Shown piece after piece: positions 54,458 through 62,941 of a DNA stretch of 64,000 nt. This DNA comes from Parablautia intestinalis (GTDB lineage: Bacteria; Bacillota; Clostridia; Lachnospirales; Lachnospiraceae), in contig RAYQ01000008.1 in NCBI GenBank assembly GCA_003612395.1, positions 112,660 through 176,659 of the forward strand, in the 5' to 3' direction. The notes beneath the pieces are model-generated. The model was not told the DNA's origin. It worked only from the letters and a program-made list of their open reading frames with translations, and did no database searches. Every line of letters starts with the position of its first letter. Positions within the stretch are counted from its first letter, which is position 1. The translations under genes and the position numbers were made by a program.

Positions 54458-55450
54458 ATGGATAAAAAGAAAAAGTGGAAAATCTATGAGGCCCGATGGA
54501 AATTCAGGGATTTTTATTTCAGGAAGGTGCTGCAGAGGCATATTTTTGAGAAATATTTCCATTATGATTTGTGCATGCCACGTTTTGCCCATAAATGGAT
54601 TATGTCTGCTAAGGCTGCCAATGAATGGCTTTATGAAAAAATTCTTTCAGGAGAGCCGTTTATGGCGGCCAGGTTTGGCAATACGGAATTGTCAGTTATT
54701 ACTACTGTGCTAAAGAACAGGATATGCGGCAGAAGCAAAGAAAATGACGAAAGGTTTGATAAGTGGTTTCCCCGGCTTGGAGAGGGTGCGGGATTTTTCC
54801 CGGTGGCGGATGAGTTGGCGGATGCATTTACGGACCTGATGCTAAATGCATGTAAAAGTGTTGATTTATTGGGAATGTGGCATTGCCATATGGAGGACTA
54901 TGTGATCGAGGAATATCTACCGCAGGCGGATCTGACCTTTTTATTCCATTTAGAGCCATGGCGCTGTAATAACCCATGGTCCAGAGCATTGAGAGGAAAG
55001 AGAGTACTGGTGATTCATCCGTTTGAAAAATCAATACGGAAACAGTATCAAAAGAGAGAATTGCTTTTCCCGGGAACGGAAGTATTGCCAGAGTTTGAAC
55101 TTCTGACCCTAAAGGCGGTACAGACTGTTGCAGGAGAGAGAGATGAGAGATTTGAAACCTGGTTTGATGCCCTTGACTATATGTATCAGGAAGCTTTGAA
55201 AAAGGATTTTGATATTGCGATAATTGGATGCGGTGCGTATGGGTTTCCTTTGGCCGCAAAGTTAAAGGAAGCGGGAAAACAGGCAATTCATTTAGGGGGA
55301 GTAACACAGATTATGTTTGGCATTAAGGGGAAAAGATGGGTGGAATGTCCAACTTATCGTGTCGCTTTTAATGGGGCTTGGGAATATCCATTAGAATCTG
55401 AGACGCCCCGAAACAGCCAGAGAGTTGAAGAAAGCTGTTATTGGAAATAA
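54458..55450 (+). CDS. GT-D-like (DUF1792-related) putative glycosyltransferase
   Basis: This 330-residue protein has MAARFGNTELSVIT near the N-terminus and IIGCGAYGFPLAAKLKEAGK then HLGGVTQIMFGIKGKRW at the C-terminus. Both blocks resemble the GT-D fold proteins (DUF1792 and relatives), where RFGDGE carries the metal-binding acids; here the acidic pair is reduced to N-T-E. AAAAGGAA before ATG 54458 fixes the start one base after the GT4 stop. It may be a glycosyltransferase with altered metal site. Confidence in function is moderate. Confidence 0.65.
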   Translation: MDKKKKWKIYEARWKFRDFYFRKVLQRHIFEKYFHYDLCMPRFAHKWIMSAKAANEWLYEKILSGEPFMAARFGNTELSVITTVLKNRICGRSKENDERFDKWFPRLGEGAGFFPVADELADAFTDLMLNACKSVDLLGMWHCHMEDYVIEEYLPQADLTFLFHLEPWRCNNPWSRALRGKRVLVIHPFEKSIRKQYQKRELLFPGTEVLPEFELLTLKAVQTVAGERDERFETWFDALDYMYQEALKKDFDIAIIGCGAYGFPLAAKLKEAGKQAIHLGGVTQIMFGIKGKRWVECPTYRVAFNGAWEYPLESETPRNSQRVEESCYWK

Positions 55451-55476
55451 TATGGATTAATGTGAAGGAAAACAGG

Positions 55477-58029
55477 ATGAAAAATAAAAGAGTATTTTTT
55501 ATTATTTTGGTTTCAATTATAACATTGGTCTGCAGCGGATTGTGTGTCCGTCATTATGGAATGGGGGTTGAACCTTATTATGAGGAGCAATTTGAAAGCG
55601 CTGAGGTAAAAGAGGATGCTATATACTGGCTGGAAGAAGGAACTGTAGTTGATCAGCTCTATAGAAATCAGGCGTCTTACATGGTGGGGCTGGATTTATA
55701 TCTTACCGGAACAGGAAAAGGATGTCAGGGAACCCTTTATATACAGCTGTGTGATGCAGACGGAAACCTGTTATCCCAAAAGAGGGAACAGTTGGAGGAG
55801 ATAGAGCCGGGAAAACGCTACCCTGTCAGATTCCTTGAATCCGTAGACGTGAGGGGACACGGGAATTTAATAATCCGTTTGTTTGTCGGGGAAAACAACA
55901 AGGCGCCGGGAATGATAGCAGCAGTGGAAGATACGGGCGTTCAGGATAATATTACCTGCAGCGTAAATGGTAAGCAGGTTACGGATAATCTGGCGATTTC
56001 CTATTTATATGGGAAATGGAGGTATGTAGGATACAGGGGACAGGGAAAAACGGTCGGGGATCTGGAAGTACTGGCGGCATCGCTTTTCCTGATTATGACA
56101 GCAGCATTTTTTATCGTCTTTTGTACCCTTAACAGAAGAAAAATCCGATTTGAAAATGTGATTAAATTTTTTAAGGATAATGATAATTTAAAGCAGATTT
56201 TAGCAGTTTTTTGGTTTTTTTGTATTTTTCTGGGTGCATCAGCCATCTATAAAATTCCCAGGGGACAGTACGTACCTTTATGGGTATACTTGTATATAAT
56301 ATGCGTTCTGGCAGCTACAGGAGCTTTTGCCTTTCGAAAGCGCAAGGGAAAAGGGGAAAAAGGGATGATAAAGAAGCTGTTCTCTGAGCGATTACAGGAC
56401 AAAGGGCTTATCCTTGTGGTTCTTTTGAGCACTCTGGTCAGAATTCCGCTTTTTTTGCAAATTCAGGTTGGGGACAGCGCTCTATATTATGGCGCTATTC
56501 AGGATATATGCAAAAATTTTGAATATTCATTTGGTTACATTTGGACGCACTTCCGATTGTATAGCCATTATGCAATTGCTTATACTTTTATTAACTGTAT
56601 CGGTGAATTTCTGCTCCCTGGCAAGATGACGGGCGTGCTGATATTGACACTGATTCTGATGGATGTGGCATTGATCTGCATTTATAAAATGTTTCGGGGA
56701 TACTGGCTTAATCTTTCCCAAAAGGAAGCTGCTGTCAGCACCATGCTGGTATCTTTGTGTCCCCTGTTTTTAGGATTGTTTTCCCATGTAAGCCTGGATA
56801 ATCTGCTGCCGGTATTTACCATATTTTTATTATATGCAGAATATAAAGAAAAGACTATTTTGAAGGTTGTCTGGCTGCTTACCATTCTTCTGACCAAGGA
56901 AACGGGCATTGTTATTGTGGGCGGATATTTGCTCGCGCATATATGTGCTCATTTTTTGAAATCTTTAAAACAGAAAAAAGGAGAAAGGCTATATTGCTTC
57001 CTGCTTAATTTTCATGTAATGTGCGCAATTGGAGGTGTTATTTTTCTTTGCCTGTTCACGATAAAACAAAACGGTTTGTTTACATGGATGGGAATGTCAG
57101 ATAAAAGCGGTGGAAGTGCGTTAAACGGAGTGGCAGAGAAGGTCTCGGTTTTTCTCTCCTACTTCTGGAGAAAATTCAGTATAATTTTTGTGCTCGATTT
57201 TGAGTGGATTCCCACAATGATTATCATCATTTGCCTGCTTTGTTTTTGGATAAAACGGCGAAGATGGCCTTCCTTCCGGGGACAGACAAGCTTTTTAGGA
57301 ACTTTGGGAGCGTTCGTACTTGCTAATTTTTACCTTTGTGAATATGTTTTGGCCCGATACCATATTTTCAGCGCGGTTATGCTGTGGGTGCTGGCCTTTA
57401 TTCTGCTTTTTAAAACCTTTAAAAACTGCCTGGAAAGTTTAGCCGGTATTGCTGCAGCAGGCGTGGGTATGGTATTACTGGTTGTGCAGACCTTCTTTTT
57501 CATTGACCCTCTTACGAATATGGCGTTTGAACAGTTTGACACAGGAAAAGGAAAAATGATTTCTACTGAAATGGAAGGCGGAAATTTTAGCGAAACCTTT
57601 ATGACTAATTTCAGGCACACGTATCTTTATGGCCTTTTTGATGCAATGCTGGCGGACAGCAATTTTGATACGGATGCAATTATTATTATCGCAACAGTAG
57701 GAGACCGTATGGATTTTTACGAATGGACCGGGTACGATAAGGAGGAGAAACGGCGTGTTTTCTGCAGCCTTCCGGATGGCGAAAAAGTTGTTCCGATTAG
57801 TCATGTCTGCCTTGAGGATATCGTGGATGGCAGTATGGAGGAATTGCCGGAAAGAGGTATTATATATTTTATGCCATACATTGATTATGACGAGCAGGAA
57901 ATTTTAAAAATGGCGGAGCCGTTTTATGAAGCAGGAGAGCGGAGGGAAGTCTCTAACTGGGGCGGAACAATGGCGTATTATGTCATGAAGCGAAAGTCAA
58001 ATACCCCGCCGCAAGCAGCGGGGCATTAA
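55477..58029 (+). CDS. Large GT-C-like membrane protein with extracytoplasmic domain
   Basis: This protein of about 850 residues begins with a signal-anchor helix, then a beta-rich outer domain (about residues 30-200), then ten or more helices. Between helices is LRIPLFLQIQVGDSALYYGA-like text (VGDSALYYGAIQDICK) and HFRLYSHYAIAYTF, which fit the acidic first loop of PMT_2-type GT-C enzymes. AAGGA seven bases before ATG 55477 sets the start. The last nine codons (NTPPQAAGH) lie inside the third copy of the GC-rich hairpin repeat, so its natural C-terminus was changed by it. Confidence 0.72.
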   Translation: MKNKRVFFIILVSIITLVCSGLCVRHYGMGVEPYYEEQFESAEVKEDAIYWLEEGTVVDQLYRNQASYMVGLDLYLTGTGKGCQGTLYIQLCDADGNLLSQKREQLEEIEPGKRYPVRFLESVDVRGHGNLIIRLFVGENNKAPGMIAAVEDTGVQDNITCSVNGKQVTDNLAISYLYGKWRYVGYRGQGKTVGDLEVLAASLFLIMTAAFFIVFCTLNRRKIRFENVIKFFKDNDNLKQILAVFWFFCIFLGASAIYKIPRGQYVPLWVYLYIICVLAATGAFAFRKRKGKGEKGMIKKLFSERLQDKGLILVVLLSTLVRIPLFLQIQVGDSALYYGAIQDICKNFEYSFGYIWTHFRLYSHYAIAYTFINCIGEFLLPGKMTGVLILTLILMDVALICIYKMFRGYWLNLSQKEAAVSTMLVSLCPLFLGLFSHVSLDNLLPVFTIFLLYAEYKEKTILKVVWLLTILLTKETGIVIVGGYLLAHICAHFLKSLKQKKGERLYCFLLNFHVMCAIGGVIFLCLFTIKQNGLFTWMGMSDKSGGSALNGVAEKVSVFLSYFWRKFSIIFVLDFEWIPTMIIIICLLCFWIKRRRWPSFRGQTSFLGTLGAFVLANFYLCEYVLARYHIFSAVMLWVLAFILLFKTFKNCLESLAGIAAAGVGMVLLVVQTFFFIDPLTNMAFEQFDTGKGKMISTEMEGGNFSETFMTNFRHTYLYGLFDAMLADSNFDTDAIIIIATVGDRMDFYEWTGYDKEEKRRVFCSLPDGEKVVPISHVCLEDIVDGSMEELPERGIIYFMPYIDYDEQEILKMAEPFYEAGERREVSNWGGTMAYYVMKRKSNTPPQAAGH
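58004..58023 (-). repeat. GC-rich hairpin repeat, copy 3 (inverted)
   Basis: The 20-base palindromic element here is the reverse complement of copies 1 and 2 (only a T/C difference from copy 2 in the loop side of the stem). It encodes most of the last nine residues of the large GT-C-like protein and ends four bases before its stop. About 32.6 kb separate it from copy 2. Confidence 0.75.
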
Positions 58030-58133
58030 ACTTGAAACGCCCCAAGGGTCGGGATATTTGGTCTACGCTCAGCTTCGGCCCGTGCTGTTTGCAAAGGTGT
58101 TTACGCTGGTAAAAGCGAAAATGTGGCAGAAGA

Positions 58134-58162
58134 TTGACGGATATACTAAAATGCGTTAGAAT
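58134..58162 (+). promoter_or_regulatory. Putative promoter before the GtrB-like gene
   Basis: TTGACG (58134-58139) and TAGAAT (58157-58162) are exactly 17 bases apart, about 68 bases before the GTG start. It is one of the best -35 matches in the window. The other part of the 200-base gap shows only GC-rich sequence next to repeat copy 3. Confidence 0.65.
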
Positions 58163-58229
58163 ATTATAGAAATATGGAAAAATTTGTTGTAATTATTGAA
58201 ATGTGTATATGGTGGCATGAGGGATTGTT

Positions 58230-59186
58230 GTGAAAAAAATCAGTATTTTAATACCATGCTATAATGAAGTTGAAAATGTAGAATTGATGGCTATGGCTGT
58301 GACAAATGTGATAAATGAAGCATTGTCAAATTATGATTATGAGATTGTATTTATAGATAACTGCTCAACTGACGGTACCAGGGACAAGCTGGAGGAAATC
58401 TGTGCCAAAAATAAAAAGGTGAAGGCTATTTTTAACGTGACCAATTTTGGGCAGTTTAATTCTCCCTTTCACGGTATGTGTCAGACTACGGGGGACTGTA
58501 CCATTTCTATGTGCTGCGACTTTCAGGATCCGGTGGAGATGATTCCAAGGCTTGTGGAGGAATGGGAAAAAGGGCATAAGGTAGTGAGCTGTATTAAAAC
58601 ATCCTCTAAAGAATCCGGAATTCTTTACTTTCTCAGATCGTGTTATTATAAGCTGATTAAGGGGATGTCAAGTGTCAGAATGATTGAACATTTTACAGGG
58701 TTTGGCCTGTATGACAAGACCTTTATTTCCATTTTAAGGCAGTTGGATGACCCGATACCCTTTCTTCGTGGAATTGTAGCGGAATACGCCAGCGGGTTTA
58801 ATATGATTGAAATAGAGTATACACAGGCAAGGCGCAGGGCCGGGAAAACAAAAAATAATTTTTACAGTCTCTATGATGCAGCTATGCTGAGCATTACCTC
58901 TTACACAAAGGTGGGTTTAAGAATCGCCACACTGCTTGGATTTTTCAGCTCCGTGGTAAGCCTTTTTATTGCAATGCTCTATTTGATTTTAAAACTGGTT
59001 AACTGGTACGGATTTCAGGCAGGATATGCGCCGCTAATCATTGGCGTGTTTTTAATTGGCTCCATACAGTTGTTTTTTATTGGACTGTTAGGGGAATATA
59101 TTCTTAATATCAATACCAGGGTGATTCACAGGCCGTTGGTGGTGGAAGAAAAAAGATTGAATTTTGATGAAAATAGAGAGGAATAA
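58230..59186 (+). CDS. GtrB/DPM1-like polyprenyl-phosphate glycosyltransferase
   Basis: This 318-residue GT2 protein has SILIPCYNEVENVELM, FIDNCSTDGT and CCDFQDPVEMIPRL, the acidic DxxDxP-like motif of dolichol/undecaprenyl-phosphate sugar synthases, and RRRAGKTKNNFYSL. Two C-terminal helices (about 230-295) anchor it, as in GtrB. It should load a hexose onto undecaprenyl phosphate for use by GT-C enzymes such as the GtrII-like protein at 44850. Start is GTG at 58230 with GAGGG six bases upstream. No GtrA flippase is visible nearby. Confidence 0.9.
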   Translation: MKKISILIPCYNEVENVELMAMAVTNVINEALSNYDYEIVFIDNCSTDGTRDKLEEICAKNKKVKAIFNVTNFGQFNSPFHGMCQTTGDCTISMCCDFQDPVEMIPRLVEEWEKGHKVVSCIKTSSKESGILYFLRSCYYKLIKGMSSVRMIEHFTGFGLYDKTFISILRQLDDPIPFLRGIVAEYASGFNMIEIEYTQARRRAGKTKNNFYSLYDAAMLSITSYTKVGLRIATLLGFFSSVVSLFIAMLYLILKLVNWYGFQAGYAPLIIGVFLIGSIQLFFIGLLGEYILNINTRVIHRPLVVEEKRLNFDENREE

Positions 59187-59234
59187 AGAAAAGCAAAAGT
59201 GAACACTGTTCAACTGGCGGAAATGGGGATAAGC

Positions 59235-60584
59235 ATGAAAAAGGTGATTACTTACGGATCCTTTGATTTATTTCATGAGGGACACTACAATATACTAAAA
59301 AGGGCAAAAGAGCTGGGCGATTACCTGATCGTGGGCGTGACCACTGAGCAATACGATGAGTCCAGAGGGAAATTAAATATTATTGATTCGCTGGACGAAC
59401 GGATCGAAAATATAAAAAAGACCGGCCTGGCGGACAAGATTATTGTGGAGGATCATGTTGGGCAGAAGGTAGAAGATATTCAGAAATATGATATAGACAT
59501 TTTTGCCATAGGCTCCGATTGGGTAGGGGCCTTCGATCATTTAAAGGATTACTGCAAAGTAGTATATCTGGAGAGGACCAGGAATGTGTCCTCTACTATG
59601 CTGCGTGCGCAAAAGCATCCAATTATCAGAATAGGGATCATTGGTACCGGAAGAATAGCCCGCCGCTTTGTGCCGGAGGCCAAGTTTGTCAGCGGCGTGA
59701 TTGTACAGAGCGTTTATAATCCGCATATTGAAAGCGCCGAACAGTTTGCAAAGCGTTATGAGTTGGATTTGTACACAGATAGTATAGAAAAATTTTTAAA
59801 AAATGTGGATGCGATTTATATCGCATCTCCCCATGAAACCCATTACGAGTATGCGAAAAAGGCATTGGAGTGCCATAAGCATGTGCTATGTGAAAAGCCC
59901 ATGGCGTTTCGAAAAGCTGAGGCGGAGGAGCTGTTTCGCATTGCCCGCAGGAATAACAGAGTTTTGCTGGAGGCCATTAAAACAGCCTACTGCCCCGGCT
60001 TCGTTCAGCTGATCAGCGTGGCGAAAAGCGGGGAGATCGGCCAGATCCGGGATGTGGAGGCATGCTTTACCCGGCTTACATCAGAGAAGGTACGGGAGAG
60101 AACAGATACAGTATACGGGGGAGGCTTTACAGAGTTTGGCAGCCATACCCTTCTGCCTATTATGAAGCTGATGGGCACGGATTATGAGGATGTGCAGTTT
60201 GACAGCGTTCTGGACGAAAACGGGATTGATTTGTATACAAAGGCATCCTTTAAGTATAAGAACGGCTTTGCCTTATCTAAAAGCGGCGTGGGGGTGAAAT
60301 CGGAAGGACAGCTGGTGATTGCCGGTACGAAGGGCTATATTCTGGCGGAGTCGCCCTGGTGGCTGACAGAGTCATTTGAGGTGAGATATGAGGATCCTAA
60401 TAAAAGAGACAGGCATTTCGTGAAATTTTTAGGACAGGGGCTTCGGTATGAGATCAGTGACTTTGCCTATATGATCAGTGGACATGAGGGACGGTCTTAT
60501 AAGTTTACGGAGGAAGAATCCATTGCAATGGCGGGGGTTATGGAGAGGTTTATGGAGGAGAGGAACAGACTTAAAAAAAACTAA
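59235..60584 (+). CDS. TagD-like cytidylyltransferase-Gfo/Idh/MocA oxidoreductase fusion
   Basis: Residues 1-128 are a nucleotidyltransferase of the TagD group: GSFDLFHEGH (8-17) is the HxGH site and ERTRNVSST the C-terminal triphosphate motif seen as RTxGISTT in CTP:glycerol-3-phosphate cytidylyltransferase. Residues 131-449 form an NAD-dependent Gfo/Idh/MocA protein: IGIIGTGRIARRF, SPHETHYEYAKKAL and CEKPMAF. The fused enzyme might reduce or oxidise a sugar phosphate and activate it as a CDP-derivative. GGGGA before ATG 59235 fixes the start; GTG 59199 is less likely. No CDP-glycerol polymerase is found in the window. Confidence 0.88.
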   Translation: MKKVITYGSFDLFHEGHYNILKRAKELGDYLIVGVTTEQYDESRGKLNIIDSLDERIENIKKTGLADKIIVEDHVGQKVEDIQKYDIDIFAIGSDWVGAFDHLKDYCKVVYLERTRNVSSTMLRAQKHPIIRIGIIGTGRIARRFVPEAKFVSGVIVQSVYNPHIESAEQFAKRYELDLYTDSIEKFLKNVDAIYIASPHETHYEYAKKALECHKHVLCEKPMAFRKAEAEELFRIARRNNRVLLEAIKTAYCPGFVQLISVAKSGEIGQIRDVEACFTRLTSEKVRERTDTVYGGGFTEFGSHTLLPIMKLMGTDYEDVQFDSVLDENGIDLYTKASFKYKNGFALSKSGVGVKSEGQLVIAGTKGYILAESPWWLTESFEVRYEDPNKRDRHFVKFLGQGLRYEISDFAYMISGHEGRSYKFTEEESIAMAGVMERFMEERNRLKKN

Positions 60585-60603
60585 GATGTAAAGTGTTATA
60601 TTT

Positions 60604-60634
60604 TGAGGCGTCTGTAGATTTAGCAGGCGCCTCA
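60604..60634. terminator. Hairpin after the TagD fusion gene
   Basis: TGAGGCGTCTG (60604-60614) pairs with CAGGCGCCTCA (60624-60634) with one G-U pair, around a nine-base loop, 20 bases after the stop. No T-run follows, so it may be a weak terminator or an mRNA-stabilising hairpin. The rest of the 159-base gap shows nothing clear. Confidence 0.5.
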
Positions 60635-60743
60635 TGTTACAGGTCACTTCCCGTATAATGCTTGTCCGTTGGTTTAAGGATATGCTTTACGGCTTTTAAA
60701 AAGTAATGAGAGATAGAGATATCGGAATGGGCGGAGAGAAATA

Positions 60744-62177
60744 TTGATACAGACGTTTTTGCGAATATTACGAAAAAGTATCTGCAGGGATAAGAGAGAG
60801 AAGATTTTTTTCTCATTTGAAGCAGGAGCAGTTTTTCATCCGGAAACAGGTTTTTTTGAAAAAGAACATATGGAAGCAACAGATCCGCAGTGCACACATT
60901 CCAGGGAGATATATCCGTTTTGGATGGCGGATTTCCGCTTTTATGAGGTAGGTGCTGGGGATAAGATAGTGTGCACTGACAGTGCCTATCAGTATGGAAT
61001 TGCTTCTTACTCGGCAGAGATAGAAGACAGGCTGATTTATACCTATTGCTATCAGGAAGAAGAAAACTGGTCCCGGTACAGGGGAGATTTTAATTGGGAT
61101 GCTTTACACGGCGGGAGATATACCCTTTCGCAGGATGGCTGGATTCGTGTTGCCGTAAGACGGAAGGACGGCGCTCCAATTACAAAGGAGGACGTTTACG
61201 GGGCGTCAAAGGCTTTGTATCTGCTTAGGGAAGAAAGAACATATCAAAAGAAGGATTATTACAAACAGGAAATAGAGAAGACCGTTCAAACGGTTCGTGA
61301 AAAGCGGAAGGAAAATAAAAGAAAAAATAGTCTGGTTTTTGGACTGATGACAGATTCCCATTATGTGATAAACGGCGGCTGGGAAGACAGTATTGCAAAT
61401 TTACAGGAGGTCTGCAGGGAAACCGGGTTTGACGCCATGATACATCTTGGAGATTTGACAGATGGTATGATTCCTTTAGCCGTTACAAAGGAATATGCTG
61501 CCAGGGTTATGAGAGATTTGGATACCCTGCAGGTGCCTGTTTACCTTGCCCTGGGAAATCACGATTCAAATTATTTTCGCGGCAATCCGGAATGGATGAG
61601 CGAACAGGAGCAAAGCAAGCATTACTTAGGTAGAGAAAAGCCATGGTATTATGTGGATTTTGAGAAACAAAAACTACGGTGTCTTTTTCTCCATTCTTTT
61701 AATCATCGGGAGAGCATCCGGTATGGATTCCCCTTAGAAGAAATAGAGTGGGTAAAAAATACGCTGCTGGCAGCTCCGGCAGGGTACAGCGTATTGGTGT
61801 TTGCCCATGTGCCATTACTGCCTGAGATGCATTTTTGGAGTAAGGAAATCAGAAACAGCTGTGAAATGCTGGAGGCGCTGGAAGAATACACAGCACATGG
61901 AGGAAGGATCCTTGCTTATATCCATGGGCATAATCATGCCGACCAGATTTCCCTTGAGAGAAGGTTTCCTATCGTTTCCATAGGGTGTGCCAAGTGTGAA
62001 GATTTTAAGGATAAGAAGCCGGAAGGGGCGGTGACCTATGACCGGAAGATAGGGACAGTTACGCAGGAGCTCTGGGATGTGATGGTGGTGGATGTGGAAG
62101 ATGGGAAGATAGATTTTGTGAGATTTGGGGCGGGAGAAGATAGGAGAGTTTGTGCCGGCGCCCAATTTTTCGTCTGA
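60744..62177 (+). CDS. Calcineurin-like metallophosphoesterase, possibly altered C-terminus
   Basis: This 477-residue protein has an N-terminal beta-rich region (about 1-170) and a metallophosphoesterase domain with all core blocks: TDSHY, HLGDLTDG, LGNHDSN, FAHVPLLP and IHGHNHAD. It could cleave a phosphomono- or phosphodiester, perhaps of a lipid or CDP-sugar related to the upstream TagD fusion. The start is TTG 60744 after GGAGAG. The conserved end FGAGEDR is followed by about eight residues that read into a transposase remnant (from about 62152), so the natural stop was probably lost. Confidence 0.82.
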   Translation: MIQTFLRILRKSICRDKREKIFFSFEAGAVFHPETGFFEKEHMEATDPQCTHSREIYPFWMADFRFYEVGAGDKIVCTDSAYQYGIASYSAEIEDRLIYTYCYQEEENWSRYRGDFNWDALHGGRYTLSQDGWIRVAVRRKDGAPITKEDVYGASKALYLLREERTYQKKDYYKQEIEKTVQTVREKRKENKRKNSLVFGLMTDSHYVINGGWEDSIANLQEVCRETGFDAMIHLGDLTDGMIPLAVTKEYAARVMRDLDTLQVPVYLALGNHDSNYFRGNPEWMSEQEQSKHYLGREKPWYYVDFEKQKLRCLFLHSFNHRESIRYGFPLEEIEWVKNTLLAAPAGYSVLVFAHVPLLPEMHFWSKEIRNSCEMLEALEEYTAHGGRILAYIHGHNHADQISLERRFPIVSIGCAKCEDFKDKKPEGAVTYDRKIGTVTQELWDVMVVDVEDGKIDFVRFGAGEDRRVCAGAQFFV

Positions 62178-62319
62178 CTTCAAGGCAGTGTATAATGCCC
62201 CGAATGAAACATCCGCCCTCTCAGAACTGGAAAAGATCAAAGAAAAATGGGGAAGGAAGTCTCCCTATTCGATAAGTAACTGGGAAAATAACTGGGAAGA
62301 TGTCAGTTCCTTCTTCCAG
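62152..62319 (+). pseudogene. IS256-family (Mutator) transposase remnant
   Basis: In the +1 frame relative to the phosphoesterase end, about 56 residues read NFSSDFKAVYNAPNETSAL, then LEKIKEKW and SNWENNWEDVSSFF. This matches the C-terminal third of IS256-family transposases just before the usual FxxP/IRxxIYTTN block, which is absent. Both ends of the transposase are missing, so it is dead. It abuts the phosphoesterase C-terminus without a gap. The following 80 bases hold two CCCTCCTTATTCT direct repeats (62321-62333 and 62363-62375), possibly an insertion-sequence end. Confidence 0.82.
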
Positions 62320-62652
62320 CCCCTCCTTATTCTATCGGCATTAGCAGTATTGCCAGAATTTTCCCTCCTTATTCTGGGGGCCGAGTGTGGGCAGAGCCCA
62401 TGAAAAGTTCTTTTGTTGCTAATGCCTGGTTAGCATACAAAAAATTCAAAAAAATGTATAGAATGTAATGGATTGGCAATACTATTACCAGAAAAAAATT
62501 CGACAACATGAAAATGATAAAATTTGTCAGAAAATTTCTACATATCTGACTAATATCCCCACAAATGCAAGGCTGTCAGCCATTTGTATATATCCCTTCC
62601 GAAAAAACTGCTGCCCTTCAAAATGTAAACCATCCCGACATACAAAAAGACA
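62320..62652. other. Non-coding remnant region (about 330 bases)
   Basis: Contains the CCCTCCTTATTCT direct repeat pair noted above and an AT-rich stretch. A short frame reading NHPDIQKDTTTYITISND (about 62628-62690) faintly recalls the end of tyrosine recombinases, but is too short and lacks catalytic residues. No complete gene or RNA is seen. Confidence 0.5.
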
Positions 62653-62710
62653 CCACGACCTATATCACTATAAGTAATGATGTCTCAAATTTTTGCTATA
62701 TCAAGGCTTA
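62653..62710. repeat. 58-bp direct repeat, left copy (flanking PIN pair)
   Basis: Aligns with 63504-63559 with a handful of changes and two single-base gaps. The core ATAAGTAATGATGTCT...AAATTTT...CTATATCAAGGCTTA is shared. The two copies lie just outside the PIN/partner genes. Confidence 0.8.
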
Positions 62711-62725
62711 CTGTTTTTCTCTGCC

Positions 62726-62941
62726 TTATCCTTTTTTACAAAACGGATTTTCCTTGGAGTACGCAACCGCCGCACTGTTAAATTCATCAGAACTCATATT
62801 GTCAAACCGTTCTCTCTGCCACTTCGTATAATCAAACCGTTCCCTGTTAATCACTGCAATAAACCTCTCCGTATCCACAACTCCCAGTTTCTCTAATAAA
62901 CAATGAATCCCTCTGTTCATAATTTCAATATCACTAACCAT
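62726..62941 (-). CDS. Small protein, probable antitoxin/partner of PIN protein
   Basis: This 71-residue protein is mostly helical and charged (MVSDIEIMNRGIHCLLEKLG, then FDYTKWQRERFDNMS). It is not a known DNA-binding antitoxin fold by eye. GGAGGG lies before the ATG, and the gene overlaps the PIN gene by eight bases on the same strand. It is encoded after, not before, the PIN protein, the reverse of usual type II toxin-antitoxin order. Its small size and coupling suggest a neutralising partner; this is inference. Confidence 0.65.
   Translation of the reverse strand: MVSDIEIMNRGIHCLLEKLGVVDTERFIAVINRERFDYTKWQRERFDNMSSDEFNSAAVAYSKENPFCKKG

Noticed and set aside
62468..62831. Short overlapping open frames that recall a tyrosine-recombinase end (TTTYITISND)
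   Set aside because: Too short, no catalytic Arg/His/Tyr set, and part of the sequence belongs to the direct repeat; only noted as a weak hint.
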